Origin: an uncultured Bacteroides sp. | GTDB taxonomy: Bacteria; Bacteroidota; Bacteroidia; Cytophagales; Cyclobacteriaceae | Reading direction: 5' to 3' | NCBI GenBank assembly: GCA_902168185.1 | Contig: CABHOV010000079.1 | Location: 1-51,524, forward strand | Length of the DNA: 51,524 nucleotides | Shown: positions 9,909-19,680 of the stretch, piece after piece | How positions within the stretch are numbered: the first letter of the stretch is position 1 | Layout: the number at the start of each line of letters is the position of its first letter | The notes under the pieces: generated by a model | What the model was told of the DNA's origin: nothing | Databases searched by the model: none | What the model saw: the letters and a program-made list of their open reading frames with translations, nothing else | Made by a program: the position numbers and the translations under genes

Positions 9909-12900
9909 ATGAAAATGATTAGGATCAGTATTTTGCTTTTGTTTGTTTGTCATGGAGTGCTGGCCCAGTACACCAACCTGAAGTTCGAGAACCTTTCAAC
10001 TGCCGATGGACTTTCCAGCAGTACGTGCGTTGATATATTTCAGGACAGAGATGGTTTTTTATGGTTTGGTACAATTGATGGCTTGAATAAATACGATGGC
10101 TATGATTTTACAATATACCGTTCGAATATAAATGATCCGTTTTCAATCAGCAGCAACCGCATAAATTCAATTACAGAAGATAGCCAGGGGAGACTCTGGA
10201 TTGGTACCGGAAATGGGCTAAATGTTTTTGATAAGAACTCAGAACGGTTCTTTCGGATGAATACGAATATAGAGGATTCTAGTTCGATTAGCAGTGATGT
10301 AGTATACGATGTTCTTTTTGATGAAACCGGAAATATACTATGGGTCGCAACAAAAGATGGCGTAAACAAACTATCGCTGGGTACAGTGGACCTATCGCAA
10401 GCCTCAAGCCTTACCTTCAAACACTATATACATCATGAGGATGATGCCGGGACAATTGATAACAATGAAGTGACCGGTATTTTGCGTGATCATGAAAATA
10501 AGATATGGCTTGTTACTGCCGGAAGAAATCTGAATTACTACAATCCCGCAAAGGATAAATTTGAACGCGTTCCCGTTCCGGTTCTCAATACAAAGCAACT
10601 TGATCACATACCCAACACGATGTTGATTGATCGGGAAGGTGATTTCTGGATAGGTAATAATTTATCCGGAATGATTATATGGAATCGCAAGAAGAACGTG
10701 TTCACACCGGTGTCCTATATTAACAAAAACGTTCCGATCTTTGATATTTACCAGGATGCAAGAGGACTTATATGGGTTGCAACAGATGGCCATGGTCTAT
10801 ATTTCATTGATAAGCAGAAAGGTATAGTCGATCACCAGATACACAATCCTTCCGATCCGTTTTCTATTTCAAATAATCAACCATCGAAGATCTTGCAAAA
10901 TACAAATGGTATCATTTGGCTTGCGACCTATAACACTGGTGTGAATAAAATAGCATTGTCCAAATCAGACTTCGGGCACTTCTTCCACCAGGAAGGTGTC
11001 CAGAATAGTCTTAGTCATAAGATAGCGCAATCCATTTTACAGGATCATGCCGGGCGAATATGGATTGGTACAGACGGTGGCGGATTAAATCAATTTGATG
11101 AAAAGACAAATATATTCAAGCACTATAAAAGTATTCCAGGGGACGCATCTTCGTTGAGCTCCAACAAAATAATTTATCTCTGCAAAAGCTATAATGGAGC
11201 GTTGTGGATTTGTACTTGGGATGGTGGGCTGAATAAACTGAATCCACAGACGGGTAAGTTTGTAAGCTATAAACATGATGTGTCCAATCCATTTTCAATT
11301 CGGCAGAACAGTGTATGGTGTGCTATCGAAGACAAGCAGCATCGTTTGTGGGTGGGAACTCAATCCGCAGGTCTCAATTTATTTGATCCTGCGAGCCAGA
11401 GATTTTACCAGTATAGTAATATACCTCACGACTCCACAAGTCTTGTAAACAATTTTATCATTTCGATGTTTATAGACTCACATGAAAGGCTTTTTGTTGG
11501 TACATCCACCGGTCTTTGTATGGTTGATCTGGCATCTCTCAAAACGAGTTTCCCTGAAAGACTGACGTTCAAGAATTTTAAAGCTCATAGCTTACGCGGT
11601 AATCGAATCAATTCTATAACTGAGGACAAGCGTGGAAATATATGGGTAGGTTCAGACCTTGGTCTGAATAAATTAAGTCCGGATCTTAAACTATTGGAAA
11701 TATACACTACCAAGGAGGGGCTCCCCAACAACCTGATCACCGGAGTGAAAGAAGATGATCATGGAAATTTATGGATCACATCAAAAAGTGGTTTATCCAA
11801 ATTAGATCCCGCCACACGGAAATTCAAGAACTTCAACACACACGATGGTTTGCAGGGTATGGAGTTTCAAAGTAAATCCATTGATAAGACGCAGGACGGA
11901 CGCATGCTGATCGGAGGTATTAACGGTTTTAATATTTTTGATCCCGAAAAAATCCTAGCGGATTCTACCAAACCTCGTTTACTCATAACCGATTTCAAGA
12001 TCCATAATAGATCCATAAAAGCGTTTGATACTATAAATAATAGAGTGGTATTAACGACTTCTATTGCAAAGACAAAAGAATTGACCTTGAAATATAACGA
12101 AGGCTATATTTCATTTGATTTCCTGGCGCTGGATTACGGTAATCCTGAAAAAAATAAATATGCTTATCGGATGACCGGGCTGGATAAAGACTGGAACTAC
12201 GTTGGCAGTAAGCGAAGCGCTACCTATTCTAATCTTGCCGCAGGTGACTATATATTTGAAGTACTCGTATCAGGCGATGATGTTTGGGACAATGCAACAC
12301 GGGTTTCCTTGCCCATCAGCGTACTTCCGCCACCGTGGAAAACATGGTGGGCCTATACACTCTATAGTATTATACTAGTCATTGCTTTCGGGATGGTGAT
12401 GCGATACTACACTAAGCGTGTAAGGGAGGAGAAGGAGCATGAGTTGGACCAGATGAAGTTGTTGTTCTTTATAAATGTATCGCATGAGTTTCGTACGCCG
12501 CTGACATTGATCCTCAACCCGATTGAGAAAATACTTTCTGCTCATACGCAGACCGATGAGGTGCGAATATCTGCCTTGACCATTCAGAGGAGCGCACGGA
12601 GGTTACTCAATCTTGTAAATCAACTATTGGACTTCAGAAAGATGGATCTTGGTAAGACTCCGCTTGAAACGGTAGAAGCTGATGTTGTACAGTTCAGTAA
12701 AGATATATTTATACTCTTCAATGACCTGGCAGGAATGAAACAGATAGACTTCCGTTTCGAGAGTTCGGTAGATACGCTTATGGTTTGGTTCGATCCGGAT
12801 AAACTTGAAAAGATCCTGACAAACTTATTGTCCAATGCTTTAAAATTTACGCAGGAGAAAGGAACGGTTATACTCTCCATTTCAAAAGTTACAAGCTCTT

Positions 12901-14090
12901 CGAAAAAGAATGAATATGTAGCGATAAAAGTGATTGATACGGGTATTGGACTAAAAGCGGAACAACTCAAACATGTATTCGAACGATTCTTTCATGTTGA
13001 CAATTCTAAAACGGGCACCGGTATAGGATTACACTTTACCAAGAGTCTCGTGGAGTTACACCATGGAGAAATAATGGTGGAAAGTGAATACGAAAAAGGA
13101 AGTAGTTTTATCGTGCACCTTCCAATACATGAAAAGCGAAATCGCAATGAGAAAGGCGTTAGCCAGAATACTTCACTTGCTAAATATACTTTCGACAACA
13201 ATGCGATCAAGTCAACGGAATATGAATTGGCAATTTCAGGAAGCGTAGCCGATGAAGATATAGAGGTTACCCAGAATACAAATGACGCTGACCGGAAACC
13301 GGTACTGTTGATCGTGGAAGATAACAAGGAGTTGCGCTGGCATCTTAAGAATGAACTTCGTAATCACTATAAAATTCGCGAAGCTGTCAATGGAGTAGAT
13401 GGTCTTGAAAAAGTAATGAAATACTATCCGGATATAATTATCAGTGACATCATGATGCCGGAGATGGACGGGTTCGAGTTGTGTCGCAAAATAAAAAGTG
13501 AGATAGAGACCAGTCATATACCTGTAATTTTATTAACGGCTCGCAGTTTGGAAGAAGACAGGATTGAAGGATATCACACCGGTGCTGATGAATATCTACC
13601 CAAGCCATTCAATATATATGTATTGAAGGCGCGCCTGAAAAATTTATTGGAGTCTCGTCAACGCCTGAAAGATAAATTTATGGCGAAGGGCGGAGTGATT
13701 CCTGCGAAAGAAATTACCACGAACACACTGGACGAAGTTTTTCTGGATAAGGTCACGAAAATAATATTGGATAACATCAGCGATCCGGATTTCTCACTTG
13801 AAAACCTGTTGGAGAAAGTAGGCATCAGCCGGTCGCATTTCTTCCGCAAGATCAATTCCCTCACAGGTCAGAATCCGAGCAATTTTATACGAACCGTCCG
13901 CCTTAAATATGCGGCCGGGCTTCTGCTTCAGCAGCAACATTCTATCAAGGAGATAAGCTTCATGGCGGGGTTCAATTCTTCGGCTTATTTCAGTAAAACC
14001 TTTCGTGAATTATTTGGCAAAACGCCACAGCAATATTTGGAGGAACAAGCCGACCCTAAAAAGTCAAAGGAAGCACCGCAATCGATATAA
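9909..14090 (+). CDS. Hybrid two-component system regulator (HTCS) of the PULs
   Basis: A 1393-aa one-protein sensor-regulator. I chose the ATG at 9909 because it begins a clean signal peptide (MKMIRISILLLFVCHGVLAQ); a longer start at 9864 adds 15 unlikely residues. The periplasmic part has about 14 Reg_prop repeats (D.xG.LWiGT type, e.g. EDSQGRLWIGT), forming two beta-propellers, then a Y_Y_Y domain (about 750-815). One membrane helix (WWAYTLYSIILVIAFGMVM) precedes HisKA with phospho-acceptor His859 (NVSHEFRTPLT). HATPase has N box ILTNLLSNALKF and G boxes DTGIGL and GTGIGLHF. The receiver has Asp1180 (SDIMMPEMDG), and a C-terminal AraC-type helix-turn-helix ends near EEQ. HTCS proteins bind a breakdown oligosaccharide in the periplasm and activate nearby susC promoters. 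Its position between the two blocks and the shared operators at 14119, 28233 and 33623 point to it as their activator. Confidence 0.95.
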   Translation: MKMIRISILLLFVCHGVLAQYTNLKFENLSTADGLSSSTCVDIFQDRDGFLWFGTIDGLNKYDGYDFTIYRSNINDPFSISSNRINSITEDSQGRLWIGTGNGLNVFDKNSERFFRMNTNIEDSSSISSDVVYDVLFDETGNILWVATKDGVNKLSLGTVDLSQASSLTFKHYIHHEDDAGTIDNNEVTGILRDHENKIWLVTAGRNLNYYNPAKDKFERVPVPVLNTKQLDHIPNTMLIDREGDFWIGNNLSGMIIWNRKKNVFTPVSYINKNVPIFDIYQDARGLIWVATDGHGLYFIDKQKGIVDHQIHNPSDPFSISNNQPSKILQNTNGIIWLATYNTGVNKIALSKSDFGHFFHQEGVQNSLSHKIAQSILQDHAGRIWIGTDGGGLNQFDEKTNIFKHYKSIPGDASSLSSNKIIYLCKSYNGALWICTWDGGLNKLNPQTGKFVSYKHDVSNPFSIRQNSVWCAIEDKQHRLWVGTQSAGLNLFDPASQRFYQYSNIPHDSTSLVNNFIISMFIDSHERLFVGTSTGLCMVDLASLKTSFPERLTFKNFKAHSLRGNRINSITEDKRGNIWVGSDLGLNKLSPDLKLLEIYTTKEGLPNNLITGVKEDDHGNLWITSKSGLSKLDPATRKFKNFNTHDGLQGMEFQSKSIDKTQDGRMLIGGINGFNIFDPEKILADSTKPRLLITDFKIHNRSIKAFDTINNRVVLTTSIAKTKELTLKYNEGYISFDFLALDYGNPEKNKYAYRMTGLDKDWNYVGSKRSATYSNLAAGDYIFEVLVSGDDVWDNATRVSLPISVLPPPWKTWWAYTLYSIILVIAFGMVMRYYTKRVREEKEHELDQMKLLFFINVSHEFRTPLTLILNPIEKILSAHTQTDEVRISALTIQRSARRLLNLVNQLLDFRKMDLGKTPLETVEADVVQFSKDIFILFNDLAGMKQIDFRFESSVDTLMVWFDPDKLEKILTNLLSNALKFTQEKGTVILSISKVTSSSKKNEYVAIKVIDTGIGLKAEQLKHVFERFFHVDNSKTGTGIGLHFTKSLVELHHGEIMVESEYEKGSSFIVHLPIHEKRNRNEKGVSQNTSLAKYTFDNNAIKSTEYELAISGSVADEDIEVTQNTNDADRKPVLLIVEDNKELRWHLKNELRNHYKIREAVNGVDGLEKVMKYYPDIIISDIMMPEMDGFELCRKIKSEIETSHIPVILLTARSLEEDRIEGYHTGADEYLPKPFNIYVLKARLKNLLESRQRLKDKFMAKGGVIPAKEITTNTLDEVFLDKVTKIILDNISDPDFSLENLLEKVGISRSHFFRKINSLTGQNPSNFIRTVRLKYAAGLLLQQQHSIKEISFMAGFNSSAYFSKTFRELFGKTPQQYLEEQADPKKSKEAPQSI

Positions 14091-14118
14091 GAACCTTATC
14101 AAACGATTGAAAATGGGC

Positions 14119-14179
14119 TATAATTTATGGTGTTTGAGCAATAATTAATCTCCGTTTTTTCATTCCATAGGCAACTTTG
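14119..14179 (+). promoter_or_regulatory. Candidate HTCS operator and promoter of susC2 (site A)
   Basis: Two direct half-sites, TATAATTTAT (14119-14128) and AATAATTAAT (14140-14149), start 21 bp apart. After a further 22 bp comes CAACTTTG (14172-14179), a 7/8 match to TAnnTTTG. The same layout with identical spacings occurs at 28233 and 33623. Position just past the HTCS gene and upstream of susC2 fits an AraC-type activator site. No good -33 TTTG is seen, as expected for an activator-dependent promoter. Confidence 0.65.
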
Positions 14180-14187
14180 AAGCGTAC

Positions 14188-14240
14188 TTTTTGTGCCTTG
14201 TCAGGCCTTAATTTCTAAGGCTTATCAGGTGCCACAAAAA
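14188..14240 (+). other. Imperfect hairpin at the predicted 5' end of the susC2 leader
   Basis: Outer arms TTTTTGTG (14188-14195) and CACAAAAA (14233-14240) and inner arms GCCTTA (14205-14210) and TAAGGC (14216-14221) pair around loop ATTTC. The order of T-rich then A-rich arms rules out an ordinary terminator on the plus strand. It starts within about 10 bp of the transcription start predicted from the -7 box at 14172-14179, so it may be a 5'-UTR stem-loop. The rest of the gap up to 14406 shows nothing recognisable. Confidence 0.5.
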
Positions 14241-14406
14241 AGCTACACGCATCAAACTAACTAACCCCAAGCCTATGTATTTCATGCACCCAAAACCGCG
14301 TGATTCCGTCCGGAATAACACTCGTAAAGCACCTCTGATTCTTTCCGTTCAAGCCGGATCAATCCACTCTTTCAAAATCTATTTTAAGTCCAACTAAATC
14401 TAGTCT

Positions 14407-17400
14407 ATGAATAAATCATTACGCTTTAATGCACCACAGTCGTGGTCAAAGAAGGCAGGTTTGTTACTGGCCTTGCTGCTCTCCATCGCCGGTGTGAGTA
14501 TACATGCCGAGGCATTCCAGCAGGCAGATAAAAGTATTTCAGGAATTGTTTCCGATGAATCGGGACAAGCTATACCCGGTGTAAATATACTTGTGAAAGG
14601 AACATCACAAGGCACAACAACCGACAGTGACGGTAAATATACATTGAGTATAAAAGGTGACGATGTGGTACTTGTATTTTCATTTATAGGCTATCAGCCT
14701 CAGGAAGTATCGGTTGATAGTCGATCGACCATAAATGTTTCATTGGTACCCGATATGCAATCTTTGCAGGAAGTTGTCGTGGTCGGATATGGTGAACAGA
14801 AAAAGGAAACGTTAACCGGATCAGTCGCCAGTGTGAATTCAAAAGTTTTTCAGGATCGTGGTGTTGTGTCCAATCCGTTGTCTACACTGCAGGGACAAGT
14901 ACCTGGTGTAATTGTTACGCGTAGTTCTGCAGCTCCAGGACAGGAGGGATGGAACTTTCAAATCCGTGGTGCTGCTTCTTCCAATGGTGCAGATCCGCTC
15001 ATCATTGTAGACGGTATACCTTTGGTAAGTTCGGCCGCATTGAACTCGATCAACCCTCAAGACATTGATAATATATCTTTCTTGAAAGATGCATCGGCCG
15101 CTATATATGGCGCCCGTGCTGCCGGTGGTGTCGTGCTAATTACCACCAAGCGCGCAAAATCAGGAAAGCCAACTGTACAATACAACGGTTCTGTATCTCA
15201 AAAAAGAATGGGACTTATGCCCAATTTCCTAAATGGAGATCAATACGGTAAATACTTACTGGAAGCTATATCGAATGCTTCCACCGGTGGTGTACCCGAT
15301 GAAAATTGGATCTGGACAAAGTATGCAAGAGCCTGGATAAATAAACCAGCCAGCCTGTATATCGACAAAAATACTCCTGAATATATAGCAGGTGGTGAGA
15401 CCATCGGATTCACAGATGTAAAGGATTATACATTCTTTGATACAAACCCAATCGATCTGCTGTGGGGAAATGGACGCGCTATATCAAATCAGCACGACAT
15501 TAGCTTGGCAGCACGCACGGAAAATATGGGATATCGTCTGTCATTCGGCTACCTGAATGATGGCAGCATGTTGAAGTGGGGCGAGAACTCGAGCAAGCGT
15601 TACAATGCACGCCTCGCCATGGACTATATATTCTCACCACGGTTCAAGATTGAGACAAATATATCGCTGGAGAAAAATGATGTTGTTGTACCTACCCGTC
15701 AGGATCAGATCAACTTTGGATCACAACCTGGCTTTCCGGTCGCGACTATAAATGGCAAGCCCTATGCATGGGGAACACAACCTGCTCGTAACTGGCTGCT
15801 TGAACTTGGTGGAGAGAACAAGACCTTTAATAACCGGGTTTTTCTGAACACGAAACTTGATTTTAAATTAGCTGAAGGACTGAACCTCATTACCCAGGCC
15901 GGATATAACTGGGCCGCTACGGATGGGCAAGTGCAGTATAAATATATACCAGAGATCTATAATTATACCGAAAGCTATCAATATCAACCGAACCCTTCGC
16001 AGGCTCAGTCATTCTACGATCGCTCTTTGGGGAAGGATTCTTATTTCAATACGAACGCCTATTTAGAGTATAAGAAAACATTGCAGGATGTACACAGCAT
16101 CGCTGTTGTGGCAGGTGGTAATTATGAACGTGAAGAGTTTAATTACTTTTCTACACGTACTGGTTACCTGGCCAGTAACGATGTTCCTTCTTTAGGCCTC
16201 GGCTTAGGCGATAACACCACACGTTCCAATAGTGAGATCCGAAATCATTGGGCTATAGCATCCGCCTTTGGTCGGTTGAATTATTCCTTCAAGGAAAAAT
16301 ATCTTTTTGAAGCCAATGTCCGTTACGATGGCTCTTCCAAATTTGATGCAGAAAACCGGTGGAAGCGATATTCTGGTATATCGGCCGGCTGGCGCATTGG
16401 ACAAGAAGAATTTATGCAAGGACTTTCATTCCTGAGTGAATTAAAAATCCGCGGTTCCCACGGAAGTGTTGGCAACCAGGCAGGCATAGGACTCTATGAC
16501 TATATACAGCTTATAGACATCAATAATACAGGTCCTGTTTTAGGGGGGTATACATCACGCTCTGTAACGGCATCCCCATCCGGTACATTGGTAAGTGCTG
16601 ACCGGACATGGGAGAAAATTCAAAGTACAAATATAGGTGTTGATATAGCCGTGTTTAACAATCGCCTGTCGGGTAGCTTTGATTATTACTGGAAGCAGAA
16701 CAAGAACATGCTGTTGCCACAAACCTACCCTGCGGTATTGGGTGCAACAGCCCCCACAGCAAATATAGGGCACCTAAAAGTATGGGGATGGGAAATGTCG
16801 TTAGGCTGGAGAGATCAGATCGGCAACATTACCTACCGTATAAGTGGTTCGCTTACGGATAACAGCAATAAGCTTGTAGACTACGGTGGCGCAAATATAG
16901 TAGTGGCAGGACAGCAGTCCATAGCGGGCTATGCACTCGGCTCGTACTTTGGTGTGAAGTATAACGGCAGGATTCAAACCGATCAGCAGGCTACCGACTA
17001 TGCCCTTCTTGTTCCCGGAAGCAGCATTAACAACATGCCGGGCGCTACGCAGATGATCAAAGGTATAAATATGTACCAGGATATAAATGGTGATGGGAGA
17101 CTTACGAACGCTGGTGCCAATCAATATTTGCTAGGAAAAACAGATGCGAATGGAAAACCGATTGCCGATGGTGATATAGTATATCTGGGGCGAAGCGATC
17201 CGAGGTATGTATTTGCTGTGAACATGGGTGCTGAATGGAAAGGGTTCGATTTCTCGGTAGTGTTCCAAGGTGTTGGTAAGCAGAATATATACAGACGTTC
17301 TGATTGGAGTACTCCGTTTGGAACAATCTGGCAAGGACATGCTGACTGGTGGGTAGGTAAGACGTGGACACCGGAAAATCCAAATTCTGAATTGCCGATC

Positions 17401-17709
17401 CTGACGACAGCAACGAATAAAGGCTTTGGTGGATATGGTGCCTATAATTATCAGATATCCGATTGGTCTTTACAAAACGGTGCCTATGTACGGTTGAAAA
17501 ATATAGTGCTGGGCTATACACTTCCGCAGGAGTTATCACGCAAAGCGAAATTTGAAAAGCTTCGCGTATACTTTTCAGCGAATGATATATGGGAATGGAC
17601 AAAGATTAAAGATAGCTGGGATCCCGAGCAAACGGCCGGTGTCGTTGGTGGTGCACAACGCTATCCATTCTATCGCTTGTTGACCTTTGGAGTGAACGCT
17701 ACATTTTAA
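14407..17709 (+). CDS. SusC/RagA-family TonB-dependent outer-membrane transporter (SusC2)
   Basis: A 1100-aa outer-membrane importer. Signal peptide to about residue 38, carboxypeptidase-regulatory-like domain (about 42-125, VPGVNILVKGTSQGTTTD-like), SusC signature VVVVGYGEQKKETLTGSV, plug with LIIVDGIPLV, then barrel ending in Phe. It resembles SusC1 in the N-terminal half but diverges in barrel and length, so it probably handles a different oligosaccharide. It opens the second PUL block, lies behind the site A operator and hairpin leader, and is followed 17 bp later by susD2. Confidence 0.96.
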   Translation: MNKSLRFNAPQSWSKKAGLLLALLLSIAGVSIHAEAFQQADKSISGIVSDESGQAIPGVNILVKGTSQGTTTDSDGKYTLSIKGDDVVLVFSFIGYQPQEVSVDSRSTINVSLVPDMQSLQEVVVVGYGEQKKETLTGSVASVNSKVFQDRGVVSNPLSTLQGQVPGVIVTRSSAAPGQEGWNFQIRGAASSNGADPLIIVDGIPLVSSAALNSINPQDIDNISFLKDASAAIYGARAAGGVVLITTKRAKSGKPTVQYNGSVSQKRMGLMPNFLNGDQYGKYLLEAISNASTGGVPDENWIWTKYARAWINKPASLYIDKNTPEYIAGGETIGFTDVKDYTFFDTNPIDLLWGNGRAISNQHDISLAARTENMGYRLSFGYLNDGSMLKWGENSSKRYNARLAMDYIFSPRFKIETNISLEKNDVVVPTRQDQINFGSQPGFPVATINGKPYAWGTQPARNWLLELGGENKTFNNRVFLNTKLDFKLAEGLNLITQAGYNWAATDGQVQYKYIPEIYNYTESYQYQPNPSQAQSFYDRSLGKDSYFNTNAYLEYKKTLQDVHSIAVVAGGNYEREEFNYFSTRTGYLASNDVPSLGLGLGDNTTRSNSEIRNHWAIASAFGRLNYSFKEKYLFEANVRYDGSSKFDAENRWKRYSGISAGWRIGQEEFMQGLSFLSELKIRGSHGSVGNQAGIGLYDYIQLIDINNTGPVLGGYTSRSVTASPSGTLVSADRTWEKIQSTNIGVDIAVFNNRLSGSFDYYWKQNKNMLLPQTYPAVLGATAPTANIGHLKVWGWEMSLGWRDQIGNITYRISGSLTDNSNKLVDYGGANIVVAGQQSIAGYALGSYFGVKYNGRIQTDQQATDYALLVPGSSINNMPGATQMIKGINMYQDINGDGRLTNAGANQYLLGKTDANGKPIADGDIVYLGRSDPRYVFAVNMGAEWKGFDFSVVFQGVGKQNIYRRSDWSTPFGTIWQGHADWWVGKTWTPENPNSELPILTTATNKGFGGYGAYNYQISDWSLQNGAYVRLKNIVLGYTLPQELSRKAKFEKLRVYFSANDIWEWTKIKDSWDPEQTAGVVGGAQRYPFYRLLTFGVNATF

Positions 17710-17726
17710 TTCTAAACTTGAAAGAA

Positions 17727-19463
17727 ATGAAAAAGCAACTACTAAAATATCTTACCGTCCTGGTGGGAGTTATACTCACTGTTGCCCCCTTTGGTTGTGA
17801 TGATGCATTAGATCTTGAACCGTTGGACAGAGTGTCGGATGCTACCTATTGGGAAGATGCAGTGCAATTCAAATTAGCAGCCAATAATTTTTACGGATAC
17901 CTGCGCACGTTCAACAACGGCAATGGAGACGGACACAGCGGAACAGATTTGGGTGCAGACCGTGGATCTTTTGCAAGAGGCACGAACACTGTAATATCAA
18001 ATGATGATAATTACAACAACGCTTATCGTTGGATTCGCAATGTGAACTACCTGCTGGATAAGGCAACCACCTTTAAATCCCCGGACGCCATCAAGGTATA
18101 TGTAGCCGAAGCCAAGTTCTTCAGAGCCTATATATACTTTGATAAGCTTCTGACATCTTATGGTGGTGTGATTCTGATCAAAGATGTATTAACAACGAGT
18201 TCTCCGGAGCTTACCACTACACGAAGTACCCGTGATGAGACAATTGATTTTATCATTCAAGATCTGGAAGAAGCTATCGCTGATCTCCCTGTAGAAAGTA
18301 CAATCGCTGCGGCCGATAAAGGGCGCGTAAGCAAACAGGCAGCGCAGGCTTTTTTAGGAAGAGTTTGTTTGTATGAAGGCACCTGGCAGAAATTCAGAAA
18401 CGGAGATGTAGCGCGGTATAATGCGTTGTTGGATAAAGCGATCAGCAATACCGATGCCGTGATAACGAGCAATACATACGCATTGTTCAAGCCAGCGGCA
18501 CTTGGAGATTCTGCATTAAAATATATGTTTATACTCGAAAACCAGAAATCCAATCCGGCGGGTATAACAAAAACTGCCAATCAGGAATATATACTCGCTG
18601 TGCGGTATGAATCAAATAATCTTTTGAGGACTATACCAAATCAGATTTCCTTCGGCGCGTTGGGTGCAGACATGAGTCGCGTAATGGCGGATATGTATTT
18701 ATGCAGCGATGGTTTACCGATAGATAAAACTACGACAGGATTTAGCCGTACAAAGATGACATCTGAATACCAGAACCGCGACCATCGTATGCGCTACTAT
18801 ATGATGATCCCCGGATACCCATACTGGCAGAATGCCACGAACTGGCATATAAACTGGGACTGGAGTACAGCTGATTTAGCGAATGCACGTCCACCACACA
18901 ACCCGTGGAGCAATGATATAACCGGGTATAACAATCAGCAGTGGGCAGCGGAGCGTCAGGTGCCGAACTCGCAGGAAGGTTACGATTACCCGGTGATCCG
19001 TCTCGCAGAAGTATACATCAATTATGCGGAAGCACTATACGAACGAAATGGAACGATTGGCGATGCTGATCTTGACAAATCCCTGAATCTTGTGCGCTCG
19101 CGTGTCAACGCAGCGATGCCGAAACTCACCAACGGATTTGTATCGTCCAACGGACTGGATATGCGCGAAGAGATCAGGCGTGAGCGTGCGGTAGAGTTAC
19201 AAGGCGAAGGTTTCCGCATGGATGACCTGAAGCGCTGGTATATAGCACACATAGAACTTACCAAGCCCGTACTTGGTGTTCGGTGGGCAGGCACCGAGTT
19301 TGCAACGAAATATACCAATCCTCCTGCGCTCACAGCAGACGGTGATGTATTGGCAGATCCGGCAAGTGAACGGAAATTTACAGAGAAAAATTACCTGATT
19401 CCTATTCCTACGAATCAGATCCAACTTAATCCAAACCTGGCACAGAACCCGGGGTGGGAATGA
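17727..19463 (+). CDS. SusD/RagB-family surface glycan-binding lipoprotein (SusD2)
   Basis: A 578-aa partner of SusC2. The ATG at 17727 is preferred over an in-frame TTG at 17718 because it begins a standard MKKQLLKY signal. The lipid-modified Cys is Cys24 in APFGC, a loose lipobox. SusD features are FGCDDALDLEPLDRVS, KFFRAYIYFDKLLTSYGGV, the C-terminal RLAEVYINYAEALYERNG and RRERAVELQGEGFRMDDLKRW, and ending YLIPIPTNQIQLNPNLAQNP. It lies directly after susC2; a perfect hairpin follows at 19470-19500. Confidence 0.95.
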   Translation: MKKQLLKYLTVLVGVILTVAPFGCDDALDLEPLDRVSDATYWEDAVQFKLAANNFYGYLRTFNNGNGDGHSGTDLGADRGSFARGTNTVISNDDNYNNAYRWIRNVNYLLDKATTFKSPDAIKVYVAEAKFFRAYIYFDKLLTSYGGVILIKDVLTTSSPELTTTRSTRDETIDFIIQDLEEAIADLPVESTIAAADKGRVSKQAAQAFLGRVCLYEGTWQKFRNGDVARYNALLDKAISNTDAVITSNTYALFKPAALGDSALKYMFILENQKSNPAGITKTANQEYILAVRYESNNLLRTIPNQISFGALGADMSRVMADMYLCSDGLPIDKTTTGFSRTKMTSEYQNRDHRMRYYMMIPGYPYWQNATNWHINWDWSTADLANARPPHNPWSNDITGYNNQQWAAERQVPNSQEGYDYPVIRLAEVYINYAEALYERNGTIGDADLDKSLNLVRSRVNAAMPKLTNGFVSSNGLDMREEIRRERAVELQGEGFRMDDLKRWYIAHIELTKPVLGVRWAGTEFATKYTNPPALTADGDVLADPASERKFTEKNYLIPIPTNQIQLNPNLAQNPGWE

Positions 19464-19469
19464 TTAGAC

Positions 19470-19500
19470 ATAGCTCCAGAGTATGATACTCTGGAGCTAT
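19470..19500 (+). terminator. Perfect hairpin after susD2 without a T tract
   Basis: A 14-bp perfect stem, ATAGCTCCAGAGTA with TACTCTGGAGCTAT, around loop TGA, starts 7 bp after the susD2 stop. The downstream bases (TACTATATAC) are not a T run, so it may act as an mRNA 3'-end stabiliser or weak terminator rather than a classical one. Confidence 0.6.
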
Positions 19501-19680
19501 TACTATATACATGCAATTTATACGGTATTGTTTTAGTCAGAAGTGATATATCCCATGTCGTGGATATGCATAGCAGTAAGATTTTGAATCCTTTAAAACT
19601 ATAGATATATGAGATAGGAAGCCATATGCCTCCCGGCACATGGTATATGTTGACTACGACCCCAACCAAACTATACAGAC

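Noticed and set aside
17102-17602. 166-codon minus-strand frame inside susC2
   Set aside because: Shadow of the SusC2 coding sequence; the product has low-complexity, Ser/His-rich composition without any domain.
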